Shown here: positions 9,714 to 18,103 of the stretch, in pieces
Layout: every line of letters begins with the position of its first letter
How positions within the stretch are numbered: the stretch's first letter is position 1
From: Streptomyces wedmorensis
GTDB lineage: Bacteria > Actinomycetota > Actinomycetes > Streptomycetales > Streptomycetaceae
DNA length: 64,000 nt
NCBI RefSeq assembly: GCF_000716445.1
Contig: NZ_JNWK01000014.1
Location: 1-64,000 of the forward strand
Reading direction: 5' to 3'
Notes under the pieces: generated by a model
The model's database searches: none
The model's input: only the letters and a program-made list of their open reading frames with translations
Told to the model about the DNA's origin: nothing
Position numbers and translations under genes: made by a program

Positions 9714-9766
9714 ACTGCGCAGCCCGTCGCCGACGGGACCACTACTCCCTTCCCCAGGAGTGCACT

Positions 9767-10705
9767 TTGCGCACCAAGGCGCTCGTCACCGCCCTGCTCA
9801 TCGCCGCCTTCGCGGCCACCCCCGCCCACGCGGCCCCGGCCGACCCCAAGCCGGACCACGCCTTCGCCGACCCCGGTCAGCGCCCGGCCCACGGCACCGC
9901 CAAGGGCGCTCCCGGGGCGACCGGCGCCACCGGCGGCAAGCTGGAATCACGCATCCTGCCGATCGTCCACGACTGCAGCCCGTCGCTGCGCATACGCGCC
10001 CAGGAGATGACGTTCACCCAACTGGCGGCGACCTGCGCGAGCCTGGCCAACCAGGACGCCTACTTCCACGGCGTCGTCAAGGACTCCGGGCCCGTCGCGA
10101 ACGACCGCAACACCACCCTGGAGGTCGACGTCTTCAACTCCAGCGCCGACTACAAGGCGTACGCGGGCAGGATCTACGGCATCGACACCGACAACGGCGG
10201 CATGTACCTGGAGGGAGACCCCGCCAAGACCGGAAACCAGCCCCGCTTCATATGCTACGAGCGCACCGACGTGAGCCCCGGCTGGCAGATCTGGAACCTC
10301 AACCACGAGTACACCCACTACCTCGACGGCCGCTTCGACCTGTACGGCGACTTCGGCGCCAGCCAGACCACCCCCACCGTCTGGTGGGGCGAGGGCATCG
10401 CCGAATACGTCTCCTACTCCTACCGCGGCCTCATCTACGACAAGGCCGTCGCCGAAGCCGGCAAGCACACCTACTCGCTGCGCACCCTCTTCGACACCAC
10501 CTACGCCAACAGCGACGTCAACCGCACCTACAACTGGGGCTACCTCGCCGCCCGCTACATGGTCGAGCGGCACCCCGCCGACGTCGCCACCGTCCTCGGC
10601 CACTACCGCACCGGAAACTGGGCCGCCGCGCGCTCCCACCTCACCGCACTCGACTACGAGGCCGACTGGAACACCTGGCTGGACGCCGTGGCCGCGGGCG
10701 CCTGA
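9767..10705 (+). CDS. Secreted collagenase-type (M9-like) zinc metallopeptidase
   Basis: This 312-residue protein starts at TTG 9767, with AGGAG 6 nt upstream. This start gives a clean signal peptide: MRTK, a hydrophobic core ALVTALLIAAFAATP, then AHA cleavage before APADP. The catalytic zinc motif is HEYTHYLDGRFDLYGDF, with the third ligand glutamate in WWGEGIAEYVSYS, the arrangement of clostridial/Vibrio M9 collagenases. It is shorter than those enzymes and has no PKD or collagen-binding domains. It is expected to be exported and to degrade collagen-like or gelatin substrates. It is monocistronic, bounded by its own promoter and a strong terminator. Confidence 0.85.
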   Translation: MRTKALVTALLIAAFAATPAHAAPADPKPDHAFADPGQRPAHGTAKGAPGATGATGGKLESRILPIVHDCSPSLRIRAQEMTFTQLAATCASLANQDAYFHGVVKDSGPVANDRNTTLEVDVFNSSADYKAYAGRIYGIDTDNGGMYLEGDPAKTGNQPRFICYERTDVSPGWQIWNLNHEYTHYLDGRFDLYGDFGASQTTPTVWWGEGIAEYVSYSYRGLIYDKAVAEAGKHTYSLRTLFDTTYANSDVNRTYNWGYLAARYMVERHPADVATVLGHYRTGNWAAARSHLTALDYEADWNTWLDAVAAGA

Positions 10706-10748
10706 CCCGTACGCCCGCCGCCGGGGCCCGCTCGGTGCCATCCGGAAT

Positions 10749-10788
10749 GACGAAGTCCCGCCCTCTCGTGTTCGGGCGGGACTTCGTC
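10749..10788. terminator. Bidirectional hairpin terminator
   Basis: A perfect 15-bp stem (GACGAAGTCCCGCCC, 10749-10763; complement 10774-10788) with a 10-nt loop lies between the convergent protease and thioredoxin-fold genes. It can serve both strands. Confidence 0.85.
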
Positions 10789-10807
10789 CTCCGACGAACG
10801 GGCGGGT

Positions 10808-11149
10808 TCAGAGGTGCTGCTCCAGGAACTCCCGGACCTCGACGGTGCTCGCCGGCCCCGTCCCCTGGGTCACCGCCTCGCCGCCCCTCAGCAGTACGTA
10901 GGACGTGGCCCCGGTGATCCCGTACCGCTCGGTCGCCACCGGATGACGCGTGATGTCGACGCGGACGGCCGTCAGACGGCCCGCGTACTCGTCGGCGATG
11001 CCACCCATGACGAGGTCCATCACCCGGCTGGGCTCGACCGCCTTCGGCCAGCTTCCGGTGAAGTACGCCAGGACCGGGCCCTCGCTCACCCTGAGGATGA
11101 AATCGAACTCGGCGTCCTCACGGGGCTGGTGAACCCGCTTTGCTGCCAT
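10808..11149 (-). CDS. Thioredoxin-fold protein lacking the CXXC motif
   Basis: The protein has 113 residues. The thioredoxin pattern is clear: VLAYFTGSWPKAVEPSR replaces the usual VDFWAxWCGPC segment, followed by DEYAGRLTAVRVDITRHP and the cis-proline region ITGATSYVLLRGG. There are no cysteines, so it cannot be a disulfide reductase and is more likely a chaperone-like or scaffold member. ATG 11149 is chosen over an upstream in-frame ATG because AGGAG lies 5 nt before it. Confidence 0.7.
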   Translation of the reverse strand: MAAKRVHQPREDAEFDFILRVSEGPVLAYFTGSWPKAVEPSRVMDLVMGGIADEYAGRLTAVRVDITRHPVATERYGITGATSYVLLRGGEAVTQGTGPASTVEVREFLEQHL

Positions 11150-11216
11150 GGAAGCTCCTGACCTCACGTTTCTCGCTGTCCACGCCCATCATCTCCCGTG
11201 AGGTACGCCCAGCCCG

Positions 11217-11954
11217 TCACGGAGCACTGCGCCGACCCTGCTGTGGACCGTCCTCCTGGGACCACCCGGACAACGCAGCGTTCACGGCGGCCTCGGCATG
11301 GAGACGCGCGGTGGGAAAGACGGGCACGGGACTGTCCCCGGCATCGATGAGCAGCTCGATCTCGGTGCAGCCCAGAACGACGCCCTCCGCGCCGCCCGCG
11401 ACCAGGTCCGCGATGATCTCCCGGTACGCCGCGCGTGACTCCTCCCGCACGATGCCCAGGCACAGCTCCTCGTAGATCACCTGGTGAACGGCCTTCCGCC
11501 CCGCGGCATCCGGGACGAGCACCTCCAGCCCGCAGGCCTCAAGGCGACCCCGGTAGAAGTCCTGCTCCATCGTGAACGCCGTCCCCAGCAGGCCGACCCG
11601 GCGCAGTCCCGACGCACGCACCGCCTCCGCGGTGGCATCCGCCAGGTGGAGCAGCGGGACGGAAACCGCCTCCTCGACCCGGTCGGCCACCTTGTGCATG
11701 GTGTTGGTGCAGATCAGCACCATGTCCGCCCCCGCCGCCTCCAGCGCCCGCGCAGCCGCGGCCAACACGTCCCCGGCCTCCGCCCACCGCCCCTGGACCT
11801 GCAACCGCTCGATCTCCGCGAAGTCCACCGAATAGAGCACACACCGCGCCGAATGCAGCCCCCCGAGCCGATCGCGCGTGAACTCGTTCACCAGCCGGTA
11901 GTACTCCGCCGTCGACTCCCAGCTCATCCCGCCGATCAGCCCGATCGTCTTCAC
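11217..11954 (-). CDS. Aspartate/glutamate racemase family protein
   Basis: This 245-residue protein begins MKTIGLIGGMSWEST, the standard start of the YgeA/RacX-type PLP-independent racemase family. The two catalytic cysteines are in ICTNTMHK and VLGCTEIELLID. The family interconverts L- and D- forms of Asp, Glu or other amino acids. GTG 11954 is preferred because GAGGGG lies 7 nt upstream and the product matches the family start; alternative in-frame starts lie up to 12017. It is a separate transcription unit or the tail of the leftward Nudix operon (99-nt gap). Confidence 0.85.
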   Translation of the reverse strand: MKTIGLIGGMSWESTAEYYRLVNEFTRDRLGGLHSARCVLYSVDFAEIERLQVQGRWAEAGDVLAAAARALEAAGADMVLICTNTMHKVADRVEEAVSVPLLHLADATAEAVRASGLRRVGLLGTAFTMEQDFYRGRLEACGLEVLVPDAAGRKAVHQVIYEELCLGIVREESRAAYREIIADLVAGGAEGVVLGCTEIELLIDAGDSPVPVFPTARLHAEAAVNAALSGWSQEDGPQQGRRSAP

Positions 11955-12053
11955 CGCCACGCCCCTCGCCTCGACTCCCGCCGGCATGCCCAGGTAGGCC
12001 ACCGGACGCGCACCCATAAGGCATTCAGCATGCCAGGCAGTCCGGCATAAGCC

Positions 12054-12695
12054 TCACTTGGAGGATCCTGTGGATGTGGATGTGGATGTGGATGTGGATG
12101 TGGAGGTGGAGGTGGAGGTGGAGGTGGAGGTGGAGGTGGAGGTGGAGGTGGAGGTGGGCGTGGGCGTGGGTGCGGGTGCGGGCGTGCTCGTCTCGGGATC
12201 CCAGTCCCAGTCGCCGACGTAGGCCGCCACCCCTGACCGGCGCGCCTCCGCGAAGGCGGTCAGCCGGGCGAAGTCCCGCACCGGCATCAGTGCCCGCCAC
12301 TCGTCCAGCGGCAGGACCCGCACCTCGTCGTGCTCGTCAGGGGCGAGCGTGAAACTCGCGATCTGCCGGTCGGTCAGCCGTCCCCCGTCGAAGACGAAGC
12401 CGACCGTCGCGAGCGGCCACGACGCGCCGGGCAGCCCGAACACGGCCGCCAGGAGACGCGGCGGCCCGGACACCAGCAACCCCGTCTCCTCCTCGGTCTC
12501 CCGCACCGCCGTCTCCCACGGTCGCTCGCCGTCCTCCGCGGTCCCGCCGGGCAGCTGCCAGGGATGCACGGCGCTGTAGACCGCGTGCAGCTGCACGGGC
12601 CGAACGTCCATGTCGGTGAAGAACAACGAGCCGGACACACTCGCCTTCGGCAGCAGCGCCGCGTACTCCTCGGGCGGGAGGAACTCGCTTCTCAT
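12054..12695 (-). CDS. Nudix hydrolase with a Thr-Ser dipeptide-repeat tail
   Basis: The protein has 213 residues. Residues ~1-165 are a Nudix domain with a perfect Nudix box, GTAEDGE then RETEEETGL. The last ~45 residues are Pro-Thr and then Thr-Ser repeats (about 14 TS units) encoded by a hexanucleotide tandem repeat. The tail resembles an O-mannosylation-prone or flexible linker but has no anchored domain after it. The start overlaps the stop of the upstream Nudix-kinase gene (ATGA), so it is the last gene of the five-gene operon. The substrate is unknown. Confidence 0.8.
   Translation of the reverse strand: MRSEFLPPEEYAALLPKASVSGSLFFTDMDVRPVQLHAVYSAVHPWQLPGGTAEDGERPWETAVRETEEETGLLVSGPPRLLAAVFGLPGASWPLATVGFVFDGGRLTDRQIASFTLAPDEHDEVRVLPLDEWRALMPVRDFARLTAFAEARRSGVAAYVGDWDWDPETSTPAPAPTPTPTSTSTSTSTSTSTSTSTSTSTSTSTSTSTGSSK
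12070..12171 (+). repeat. Hexanucleotide tandem repeat (GTGGAT x5, GTGGAG x9, GTGGGC x2, GTGGGT)
   Basis: Seventeen consecutive 6-bp units occupy 12070-12171. Read on the minus strand, GTGGAT and GTGGAG both encode Thr-Ser (ACA-TCC or ACC-TCC) and GTGGGC/GTGGGT encode Thr-Pro, so the variants are in frame and partly synonymous. Unit gain or loss would lengthen or shorten the tail of the Nudix protein without a frameshift. Confidence 0.95.
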
Positions 12696-14152
12696 CGCGG
12701 CAGACCTCCTTGCACACGGCTGGAAAAGGGCCAGACGTCGTCACGGGTCCGCAGACGGACCAGAGTGCGGCGGCCGCGCTCGACCAGCTCAGGGTCCCCG
12801 GCCCGGGTCCCGAAGGCGATACCGGAGACCGCGTCCAGCGCCGCACTCGCCACCAGATGCGTCTCCTCGACGCCGGTGAGCGGGCGGCCGTAGCCGCCGA
12901 GGAACGCCTCGGCGAGATCGGCACGGCCGTCGAAGCAGCCGAGGAGCCGGACGAAGTCCCGTACACGGGAGTGGGGTTCACTGCGCTCGACGTCGATGAA
13001 GCGCACGGCGCCGTCATCCGCGAGCAGGAGGTTCCGCAACTGGAGGTCGCCATGCGTCACCACCTGCTCCAGCGGTGGCGACTCCCGCGCCGCGGCGACG
13101 GCCGAGCGAACGCACTCCTCCTCCCCGGGTTCGAGCAACGGCCGAGCGGCCGCGAGATGTCGTTCCGACCGGTCGTACGGCCCCGTCGGCAACGGCACAT
13201 CGGCATCGGGGGACGGCAGCGGACTCGCATGGATACGCGCCGCGAGCGCGCCGATCGACCGGAACACCTCTCCCTCCTCGGCGACGGTCAGCACAGCCCC
13301 GTGGAGCGACCGCCCCTGGACGGCGCTCACCACGACCGCCCGGAGCTCCGCGTCGGCCGCCACGAGCCGGGGCCCCGAGCTGCCCAGCCGCGGGACCCAC
13401 CCACGCAGCGCGGCCGTCTCCCGACGGTGGAACCTGTCGTTCTGGTGGACCTTGACGAACCACAGACCGCCGCCGACGCCTTCGATCCGCCAGACGCGGC
13501 TGTTCTCGCGCGACCACGACACATCCGCCCACGCGGCGATCCGGCCCGCGGCGCGCTCGGCGAAGTCCCGTACCCCCGGTTCCGGAACCTGCTCCGGTAC
13601 CCGCTGCGGCACCAGCTCCGGCACCTGCTTCTCGCCCCCCGGAGCCGGGACGAGGCACCTCCGGTCGAGACGAGGCTCGTAGGCGATCGGATCGTCGGGC
13701 TCCTGGAAATGCAAGGCGACAGGAGCACCGGCCCGATAGGCGTCGAGGCCGGCCCGGCAGTACGCGACCATCGGCTCCGGCAGCGCACCGAACGGAAACC
13801 ACCCCATCGCGTCGCACTTGTCCGGTTCCGCGATCCGCGGCGTGCCCCGCCAGCGACGGACCTCGAAGAAGAACCCGACCCGTTCCCGCCCGCCGGGCGG
13901 CCGATGGTGCACCGTGACGGCCGCCCGCACATCGGCCGGATCCACCACGAGACCGGTCTCCTCGAACGTCTCGCGTACGACGGCGTCGACGACGGTCTCC
14001 CGCTCCACGTGCCCCGACGGCGCATGCCACAGACCGGCCGCGTACACCTCACCGGCCCGCCGCGACAACAACACCTCCGGCCCTCGCTCCCCGTCCCGTA
14101 CGGCGATCAAGTGCACGTCCACCGGAACGGTATGCCGCCCTCCGCCGCTCAC
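12692..14152 (-). CDS. Nudix domain fused to an aminoglycoside-phosphotransferase-like kinase domain
   Basis: The protein has 486 residues. Residues ~1-150 are a Nudix domain (GLWHAPSGHVE, RETFEETGLV), whose box is one residue shorter than the classical spacing. Residues ~230-480 are an APH/choline-kinase-like fold with HGDLQLRNLLL (catalytic loop) and the metal-binding FIDVERSEP. A Pro/Gln/Val linker joins them. The fusion suggests a small-molecule nucleotide or sugar-nucleotide chemistry coupled to phosphorylation. GTG 14152 is preceded by GGGAGGAGG and overlaps the methyltransferase stop (GTGA). Its stop overlaps the next Nudix gene (ATGA). Confidence 0.8.
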   Translation of the reverse strand: MSGGGRHTVPVDVHLIAVRDGERGPEVLLSRRAGEVYAAGLWHAPSGHVERETVVDAVVRETFEETGLVVDPADVRAAVTVHHRPPGGRERVGFFFEVRRWRGTPRIAEPDKCDAMGWFPFGALPEPMVAYCRAGLDAYRAGAPVALHFQEPDDPIAYEPRLDRRCLVPAPGGEKQVPELVPQRVPEQVPEPGVRDFAERAAGRIAAWADVSWSRENSRVWRIEGVGGGLWFVKVHQNDRFHRRETAALRGWVPRLGSSGPRLVAADAELRAVVVSAVQGRSLHGAVLTVAEEGEVFRSIGALAARIHASPLPSPDADVPLPTGPYDRSERHLAAARPLLEPGEEECVRSAVAAARESPPLEQVVTHGDLQLRNLLLADDGAVRFIDVERSEPHSRVRDFVRLLGCFDGRADLAEAFLGGYGRPLTGVEETHLVASAALDAVSGIAFGTRAGDPELVERGRRTLVRLRTRDDVWPFSSRVQGGLPR

Positions 14153-15492
14153 GCGCCTCCTCCCGCTCGCCGCATCGGCGGCACGATCGACTCCGCCTGT
14201 TCCACCGGTCCGGCCCCTTCGCCGTATTGCTCGGGCAGTGATCGTGCGTGGGCGGAGCTCGCGGGAGCGGCGGTGGCGAGCGCGGGCAGCGTCCACTCCA
14301 GAGCACGCGCGCCGCCGCCGGAGGTGACGTGCTGCGGCCCGCCGCCGTCGGAGAGGTCCACCTGGTACGCGTCCGGCCGTCCCGCGCGTTCCCACCGCTC
14401 GTGAACGGCTTCGAGGTCGGCCCACACATCCCGCCGTCCCCGCACACGCACCGTCCCCTCTCCGGGGCCGGGTACGGCCCAGGAGTCGTCGTCGGGCGCG
14501 ACGATCCTCATCACGCCCTCCTGGAAGTCCCACACGAGCCCCTCGGCGAGGTACGCGGCCGCGAGCCAGAAGCCGTACGCGTCCCGATCCGGCGGCGCGA
14601 GCCGCGTGGCGCGCGGCCGACCGGGGTCCGCCTCGATACGGGGACGGTGGTGGACGGAGGTCAGCCACCGGTAGCCGAGCAACGGCCGGGTACCACGCTG
14701 ACCGCCCTGAAGCACGGCCTCGGGCCGGCCCCGCGGTGTCCGGGTGACCAGCAGCTGTCCGGGCCAGCTGGGCGTCCTGGTCGCCAGCGTCGTCACCAAC
14801 CTGCCACCCGGAGCGAGTTGGTCGATCCACGCCGCCGGAACACTGGGAACCCCGAACCCGGAATGGACCCGGTCGTACGGACCCGAGGCCGGATGCCCGT
14901 CGATCGCATCACCGGTCACCACCTGCACGCCGAGCCCAAGCCGGTCCAGGTTCCGCTGCGCGAACGCGGCCATGTGCCGGTCCCGTTCGACGCCGAAAGC
15001 CCTGCCGGGGCCGACGACGGCGGCGGCCAGCGCGAGGGAGACGCCCGGACCCGGCCCGAGATCCAGGAATCGCTGCCCGGGCTCGATCCGCAGCGTCTCC
15101 AGCGCCTTCACGGTGGCCAGGAGCCCAGTGGACATCGAGGTCATGTGGCCGCCGGTGACCGGCCCGCGCCCCAGCGCGTCGAGGGGTTCACCGTCCCGCT
15201 GAAGAAGGACGGAGTCCCCGTCGTACACGAGGTCGAGCCACTCCTCCCGGTCGTCGGGATGGCCGCCGTCGAGGAGCCGCCAATCGATCGGATCCGCGGC
15301 CGGACCGCTGACCCGTACATAGGCGTGCGGAAGCAGGACCTCCCTGCGCAGCCGCAGCAGGGCGTCCCGCAGACGCGGGTCGCTGAGCTCGCCCTCGGCT
15401 TCGAGACTCCGGACCAGCGCGGCACGCCGACTGCTCGGGTCGGCGGAGGCCCCGGACAGACCAGTACTCCCTGAGTCGGTCAACGCACCCAC
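14149..15492 (-). CDS. PIMT-like SAM-dependent methyltransferase
   Basis: This ~447-residue protein has the layout of protein-L-isoaspartate methyltransferase homologues found in peptide natural-product clusters. An N-terminal segment (LRREVLLPHAYVRV) is followed by GGHMTSMSTGLLATVKALE, the SAM-binding FLDLGPGPGVSLALAA and a C-terminal extension of ~200 residues. Such enzymes methylate Asp side chains of ribosomal peptides or damaged proteins. GTG 15492 (GGAG 5 nt upstream) is favoured; TTG 15483, overlapping the upstream stop, is an alternative. It sits between the ABC-Nudix gene and the Nudix-kinase gene in a coupled operon. Confidence 0.75.
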   Translation of the reverse strand: MGALTDSGSTGLSGASADPSSRRAALVRSLEAEGELSDPRLRDALLRLRREVLLPHAYVRVSGPAADPIDWRLLDGGHPDDREEWLDLVYDGDSVLLQRDGEPLDALGRGPVTGGHMTSMSTGLLATVKALETLRIEPGQRFLDLGPGPGVSLALAAAVVGPGRAFGVERDRHMAAFAQRNLDRLGLGVQVVTGDAIDGHPASGPYDRVHSGFGVPSVPAAWIDQLAPGGRLVTTLATRTPSWPGQLLVTRTPRGRPEAVLQGGQRGTRPLLGYRWLTSVHHRPRIEADPGRPRATRLAPPDRDAYGFWLAAAYLAEGLVWDFQEGVMRIVAPDDDSWAVPGPGEGTVRVRGRRDVWADLEAVHERWERAGRPDAYQVDLSDGGGPQHVTSGGGARALEWTLPALATAAPASSAHARSLPEQYGEGAGPVEQAESIVPPMRRAGGGA

Positions 15493-17975
15493 CCCATCTC
15501 CGTGTACGGCCGTCCGGCCCGGATGCCTTCGATCGCCGCACGCGTGTAGGGGACGATCGGCTCGGGCAGGTCCTCGGCGCTGCACCACTGCCAGCCGACG
15601 CACCTGTCCGGCTCCCGAACCTCCGGCACGCCCTCCCAACGGTCGGCGCGGAAGAACAACTGGACTCTCGGCAGGCCACCGTGCTCCACCATGTGCACCG
15701 TGTGAACGAGGCGGAGGTCGCACGGGTCGACGACCAGCCCGGCCTCCTCGTACGCCTCGCGAACCAGACACGCGGTTGCCGACTCCGCCTCGCAGTGACC
15801 GGCGAGGGTGTGCAGGAACCCGCCCGCGTACACCGAATCGGGATGTCGACGGCCGAGCAGGACCTGACCGTCGCGCTCCACGTACAGGTGAACGCCCACG
15901 ATGTGCGGCACGGTCCCAGGCGGCCCCGCCGCAGGCGCGACTGGACCCGTGTCCGCCTCCACCGCGGACGGGCTGAGGCCCGCCGGCTTGAGCGAGCCGA
16001 CTCTTCCGGGGGCGGGCTGCCTCGGTGCGGGCACCGACGGGTTCGTGAACTGGCGGGCCTGGAGCTCGTACGCCTCCCGGAACGCTCCCGTGCTCGTGGC
16101 CGGGTCCATGAGCTCGGCGAACGTACCGTGCTCGACGACCCGACCCTGATCGAGGACGTAGATGAGGTCGGCGTGGCGCACGCTGTGGAGGCGGTGGGTG
16201 ATGAGGACGGTGGTCTGGCCGGTGCCGGCGAGCCGATGGATCTGGTCGAAGACACGCTGTTCGGCGGCCGGGTCCAGCGCACTGGTCGGCTCGTCGACGA
16301 TCAGGACCTGACCCTCACGAGCCTTCCCCCGAGCCAGACCGATCCTCTGCCACTGGCCGCCGGAGAGTTCCTGCCCGCCCCGGTAGCCGCGGGCCAGCAA
16401 GGTACCGAGGCCGCGGGGGAGCCCGGCGATGACCTCGTCGGCTCCCGCGTACGCGGCCGCCGCCCCGATGGCCGTATCGTCCATGGCGACACTGCTGCGG
16501 CCGATGCCGATGTTCACGCGGGCGGTGAAGGGCCACCGCTGGAAGTCCTGCGCGACCAACGCGACCCGGGAGAAGATCCGGGCGCGGCACGCGTCGGCGG
16601 CACTGACGTCTCCCCACATCACCCGCCCCTCGGCCGGCAGGTGCAGACCGCACAGGAGTTTCGAGACGGTCGACTTGCCGGAACCGTTCTTCCCCACCAG
16701 GGCCACCGTCCGGCCACGGGGAATGACGAGATCGACCTCCCTCAGAGACGGCTCGTCGGCACCGTGATACGAGAAGCCGACCTTCTCGAACCGAATCTCG
16801 TCGAAGTCCTCCGGCACGTCCACGCCGGTCTCCGGGATCGCACGCCGCTCGGCCTCGACGCACAGCCGCTCCAGGTCGGCGACGAACAGGGACTCCTCCT
16901 GGATGTCGGTGACCCGCAGCACCAGGTCCGTGATGCTCGCCGATCCGGCGCGGATGGCCAGCACGGCGGTGCCACCCACGGCGAGTGCCATCTGTCCGTT
17001 CCACAGCAGCAGCCCCAGCACTCCGTACGCGGCCACCGTCGCCACACCACGAGCCCCGTCGGCCAGCAGCCCGGTACGAGCCGCCACCCAGGCGAGCCGG
17101 GTCTGCTCCCGCTCACTCGTCTCCGCCATGCCCCGGAAGTGCTCCAACAGGAAGGGACCCACGTCGTGGACCCGCACCTCGCCCGCCGCCTGCTGGTCGA
17201 TCAGCAAGCGGCTGATCAGCTTCGCGGCACGCGTGTGCTGCACGAACCGATGCCAACTCGCGTACCGCGCCCTCGCCATCGTCAACGCCCCCCACGCACT
17301 GGGCAGCGCCATCGCGGTCAACAACGGCAACAGCGCCCAGTGCAGCACCGTCAGCACACTCGCCGCCGCGACCAGCGAGATCGCCGAAGCCACGACGGCC
17401 GTGCAGTAACCCACCATCCGGCGGGCCCCGTCGGCCCCCCACTGCGCCGAGTCCATCAACTTGTGAAACGCGTCGTCCTCGATCGCGTCCATCTCCACCC
17501 GCGCGACCAGCCCCAGATACCGCTCGGTGGCCACCCGCTGAACCTTCGGCTCCAACACCCCCGTCGAAGCGGTCGACGCCGACTTCAACAGCGAGGACAC
17601 GACCGCCATCACCGACACGACCACCAACGCCGGCACCGACGCCCTCAGTCGATCCACCAACGCCCCCGCCGCCAGCAGCTCACCCAGCAGCCCGTTCACC
17701 GCCACCAGGCTGAGCGCCTGCGTCAACCCCCGCCCGACCTCACTGACCCCCACCGTGTACAGCGCCCTGCGATCCGCCGCCCTCGCCAACCGAACAGCCA
17801 CCGCAACCTGCCTCGGAAAGCCCACGGCCATGCTCCACATGCCCAACTTCACCCAGGTCCCGCGGTACTGATTCCACCCCTGCTCATAGTCGAGCCGCCC
17901 CCCGAACAACACCTCCTCGGACGCCGAATGCCCGCCCGCCTCGCCCCCCGACGCACTCTCCCCGCCGTTCCTCAC
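15480..17975 (-). CDS. ABC transporter (membrane + ATPase domains) fused to a C-terminal Nudix domain
   Basis: The protein has about 831 residues. Residues ~50-350 carry the transmembrane helices. Residues ~395-650 are the ABC ATPase: Walker A GKNGSGKST, signature ELSGGQWQRIGLARG, Walker B VLIVDEPTSALD and H-loop ITHRLHS. After a Pro-rich linker, residues ~690-831 form a Nudix domain (HTLAGHCEAESAT, REAYEEAGLV) with the same one-residue-shorter box as in the kinase fusion two genes downstream. It is probably a homodimeric exporter whose cargo is linked to Nudix-type hydrolysis. GTG 17975 is chosen because it overlaps the stop of the 43-aa ORF upstream (GTGA); GTG 17984 is the alternative. Confidence 0.82.
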   Translation of the reverse strand: MRNGGESASGGEAGGHSASEEVLFGGRLDYEQGWNQYRGTWVKLGMWSMAVGFPRQVAVAVRLARAADRRALYTVGVSEVGRGLTQALSLVAVNGLLGELLAAGALVDRLRASVPALVVVSVMAVVSSLLKSASTASTGVLEPKVQRVATERYLGLVARVEMDAIEDDAFHKLMDSAQWGADGARRMVGYCTAVVASAISLVAAASVLTVLHWALLPLLTAMALPSAWGALTMARARYASWHRFVQHTRAAKLISRLLIDQQAAGEVRVHDVGPFLLEHFRGMAETSEREQTRLAWVAARTGLLADGARGVATVAAYGVLGLLLWNGQMALAVGGTAVLAIRAGSASITDLVLRVTDIQEESLFVADLERLCVEAERRAIPETGVDVPEDFDEIRFEKVGFSYHGADEPSLREVDLVIPRGRTVALVGKNGSGKSTVSKLLCGLHLPAEGRVMWGDVSAADACRARIFSRVALVAQDFQRWPFTARVNIGIGRSSVAMDDTAIGAAAAYAGADEVIAGLPRGLGTLLARGYRGGQELSGGQWQRIGLARGKAREGQVLIVDEPTSALDPAAEQRVFDQIHRLAGTGQTTVLITHRLHSVRHADLIYVLDQGRVVEHGTFAELMDPATSTGAFREAYELQARQFTNPSVPAPRQPAPGRVGSLKPAGLSPSAVEADTGPVAPAAGPPGTVPHIVGVHLYVERDGQVLLGRRHPDSVYAGGFLHTLAGHCEAESATACLVREAYEEAGLVVDPCDLRLVHTVHMVEHGGLPRVQLFFRADRWEGVPEVREPDRCVGWQWCSAEDLPEPIVPYTRAAIEGIRAGRPYTEMGWVR

Positions 17976-18103
17976 ACCCCCCACCTCCCCTCCGCGCGCC
18001 CCGAGCTCAACGCCCCATCACCTCGACGAGACCTCGAACCGCCCCCAAGGCCCCCGGACCGCCCAAGCGGCCGACCACCAGGACGATCGGGAACGGGATT
18101 CAT
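17972..18103 (-). CDS. Candidate 43-aa Gly/Arg/Ser-rich peptide at the head of the Nudix operon
   Basis: ATG 18103 has GGAGG 5 nt upstream, and the stop overlaps the ABC-Nudix start as GTGA. The product begins MNPVPDRPGGRPLGRSGG, is rich in Gly, Arg and Ser, has no Cys and no obvious signal peptide. A longer in-frame version would begin at ATG 18217 and would include a rare TTA leucine codon. It could be a ribosomal precursor peptide handled by the PIMT-like enzyme and ABC exporter, or only a coupling leader ORF. Codon bias is weaker than in neighbours, so it is not proven. Confidence 0.4.
   Translation of the reverse strand: MNPVPDRPGGRPLGRSGGLGGGSRSRRGDGALSSGRAEGRWGV

Noticed and set aside
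14149..18103. Assignment of the Nudix operon as an FxLD lanthipeptide or graspetide cluster
   Set aside because: The methyltransferase is similar in type, but there is no lanthionine synthetase, no ATP-grasp maturase, no Cys in the peptide and no FxLD motif.
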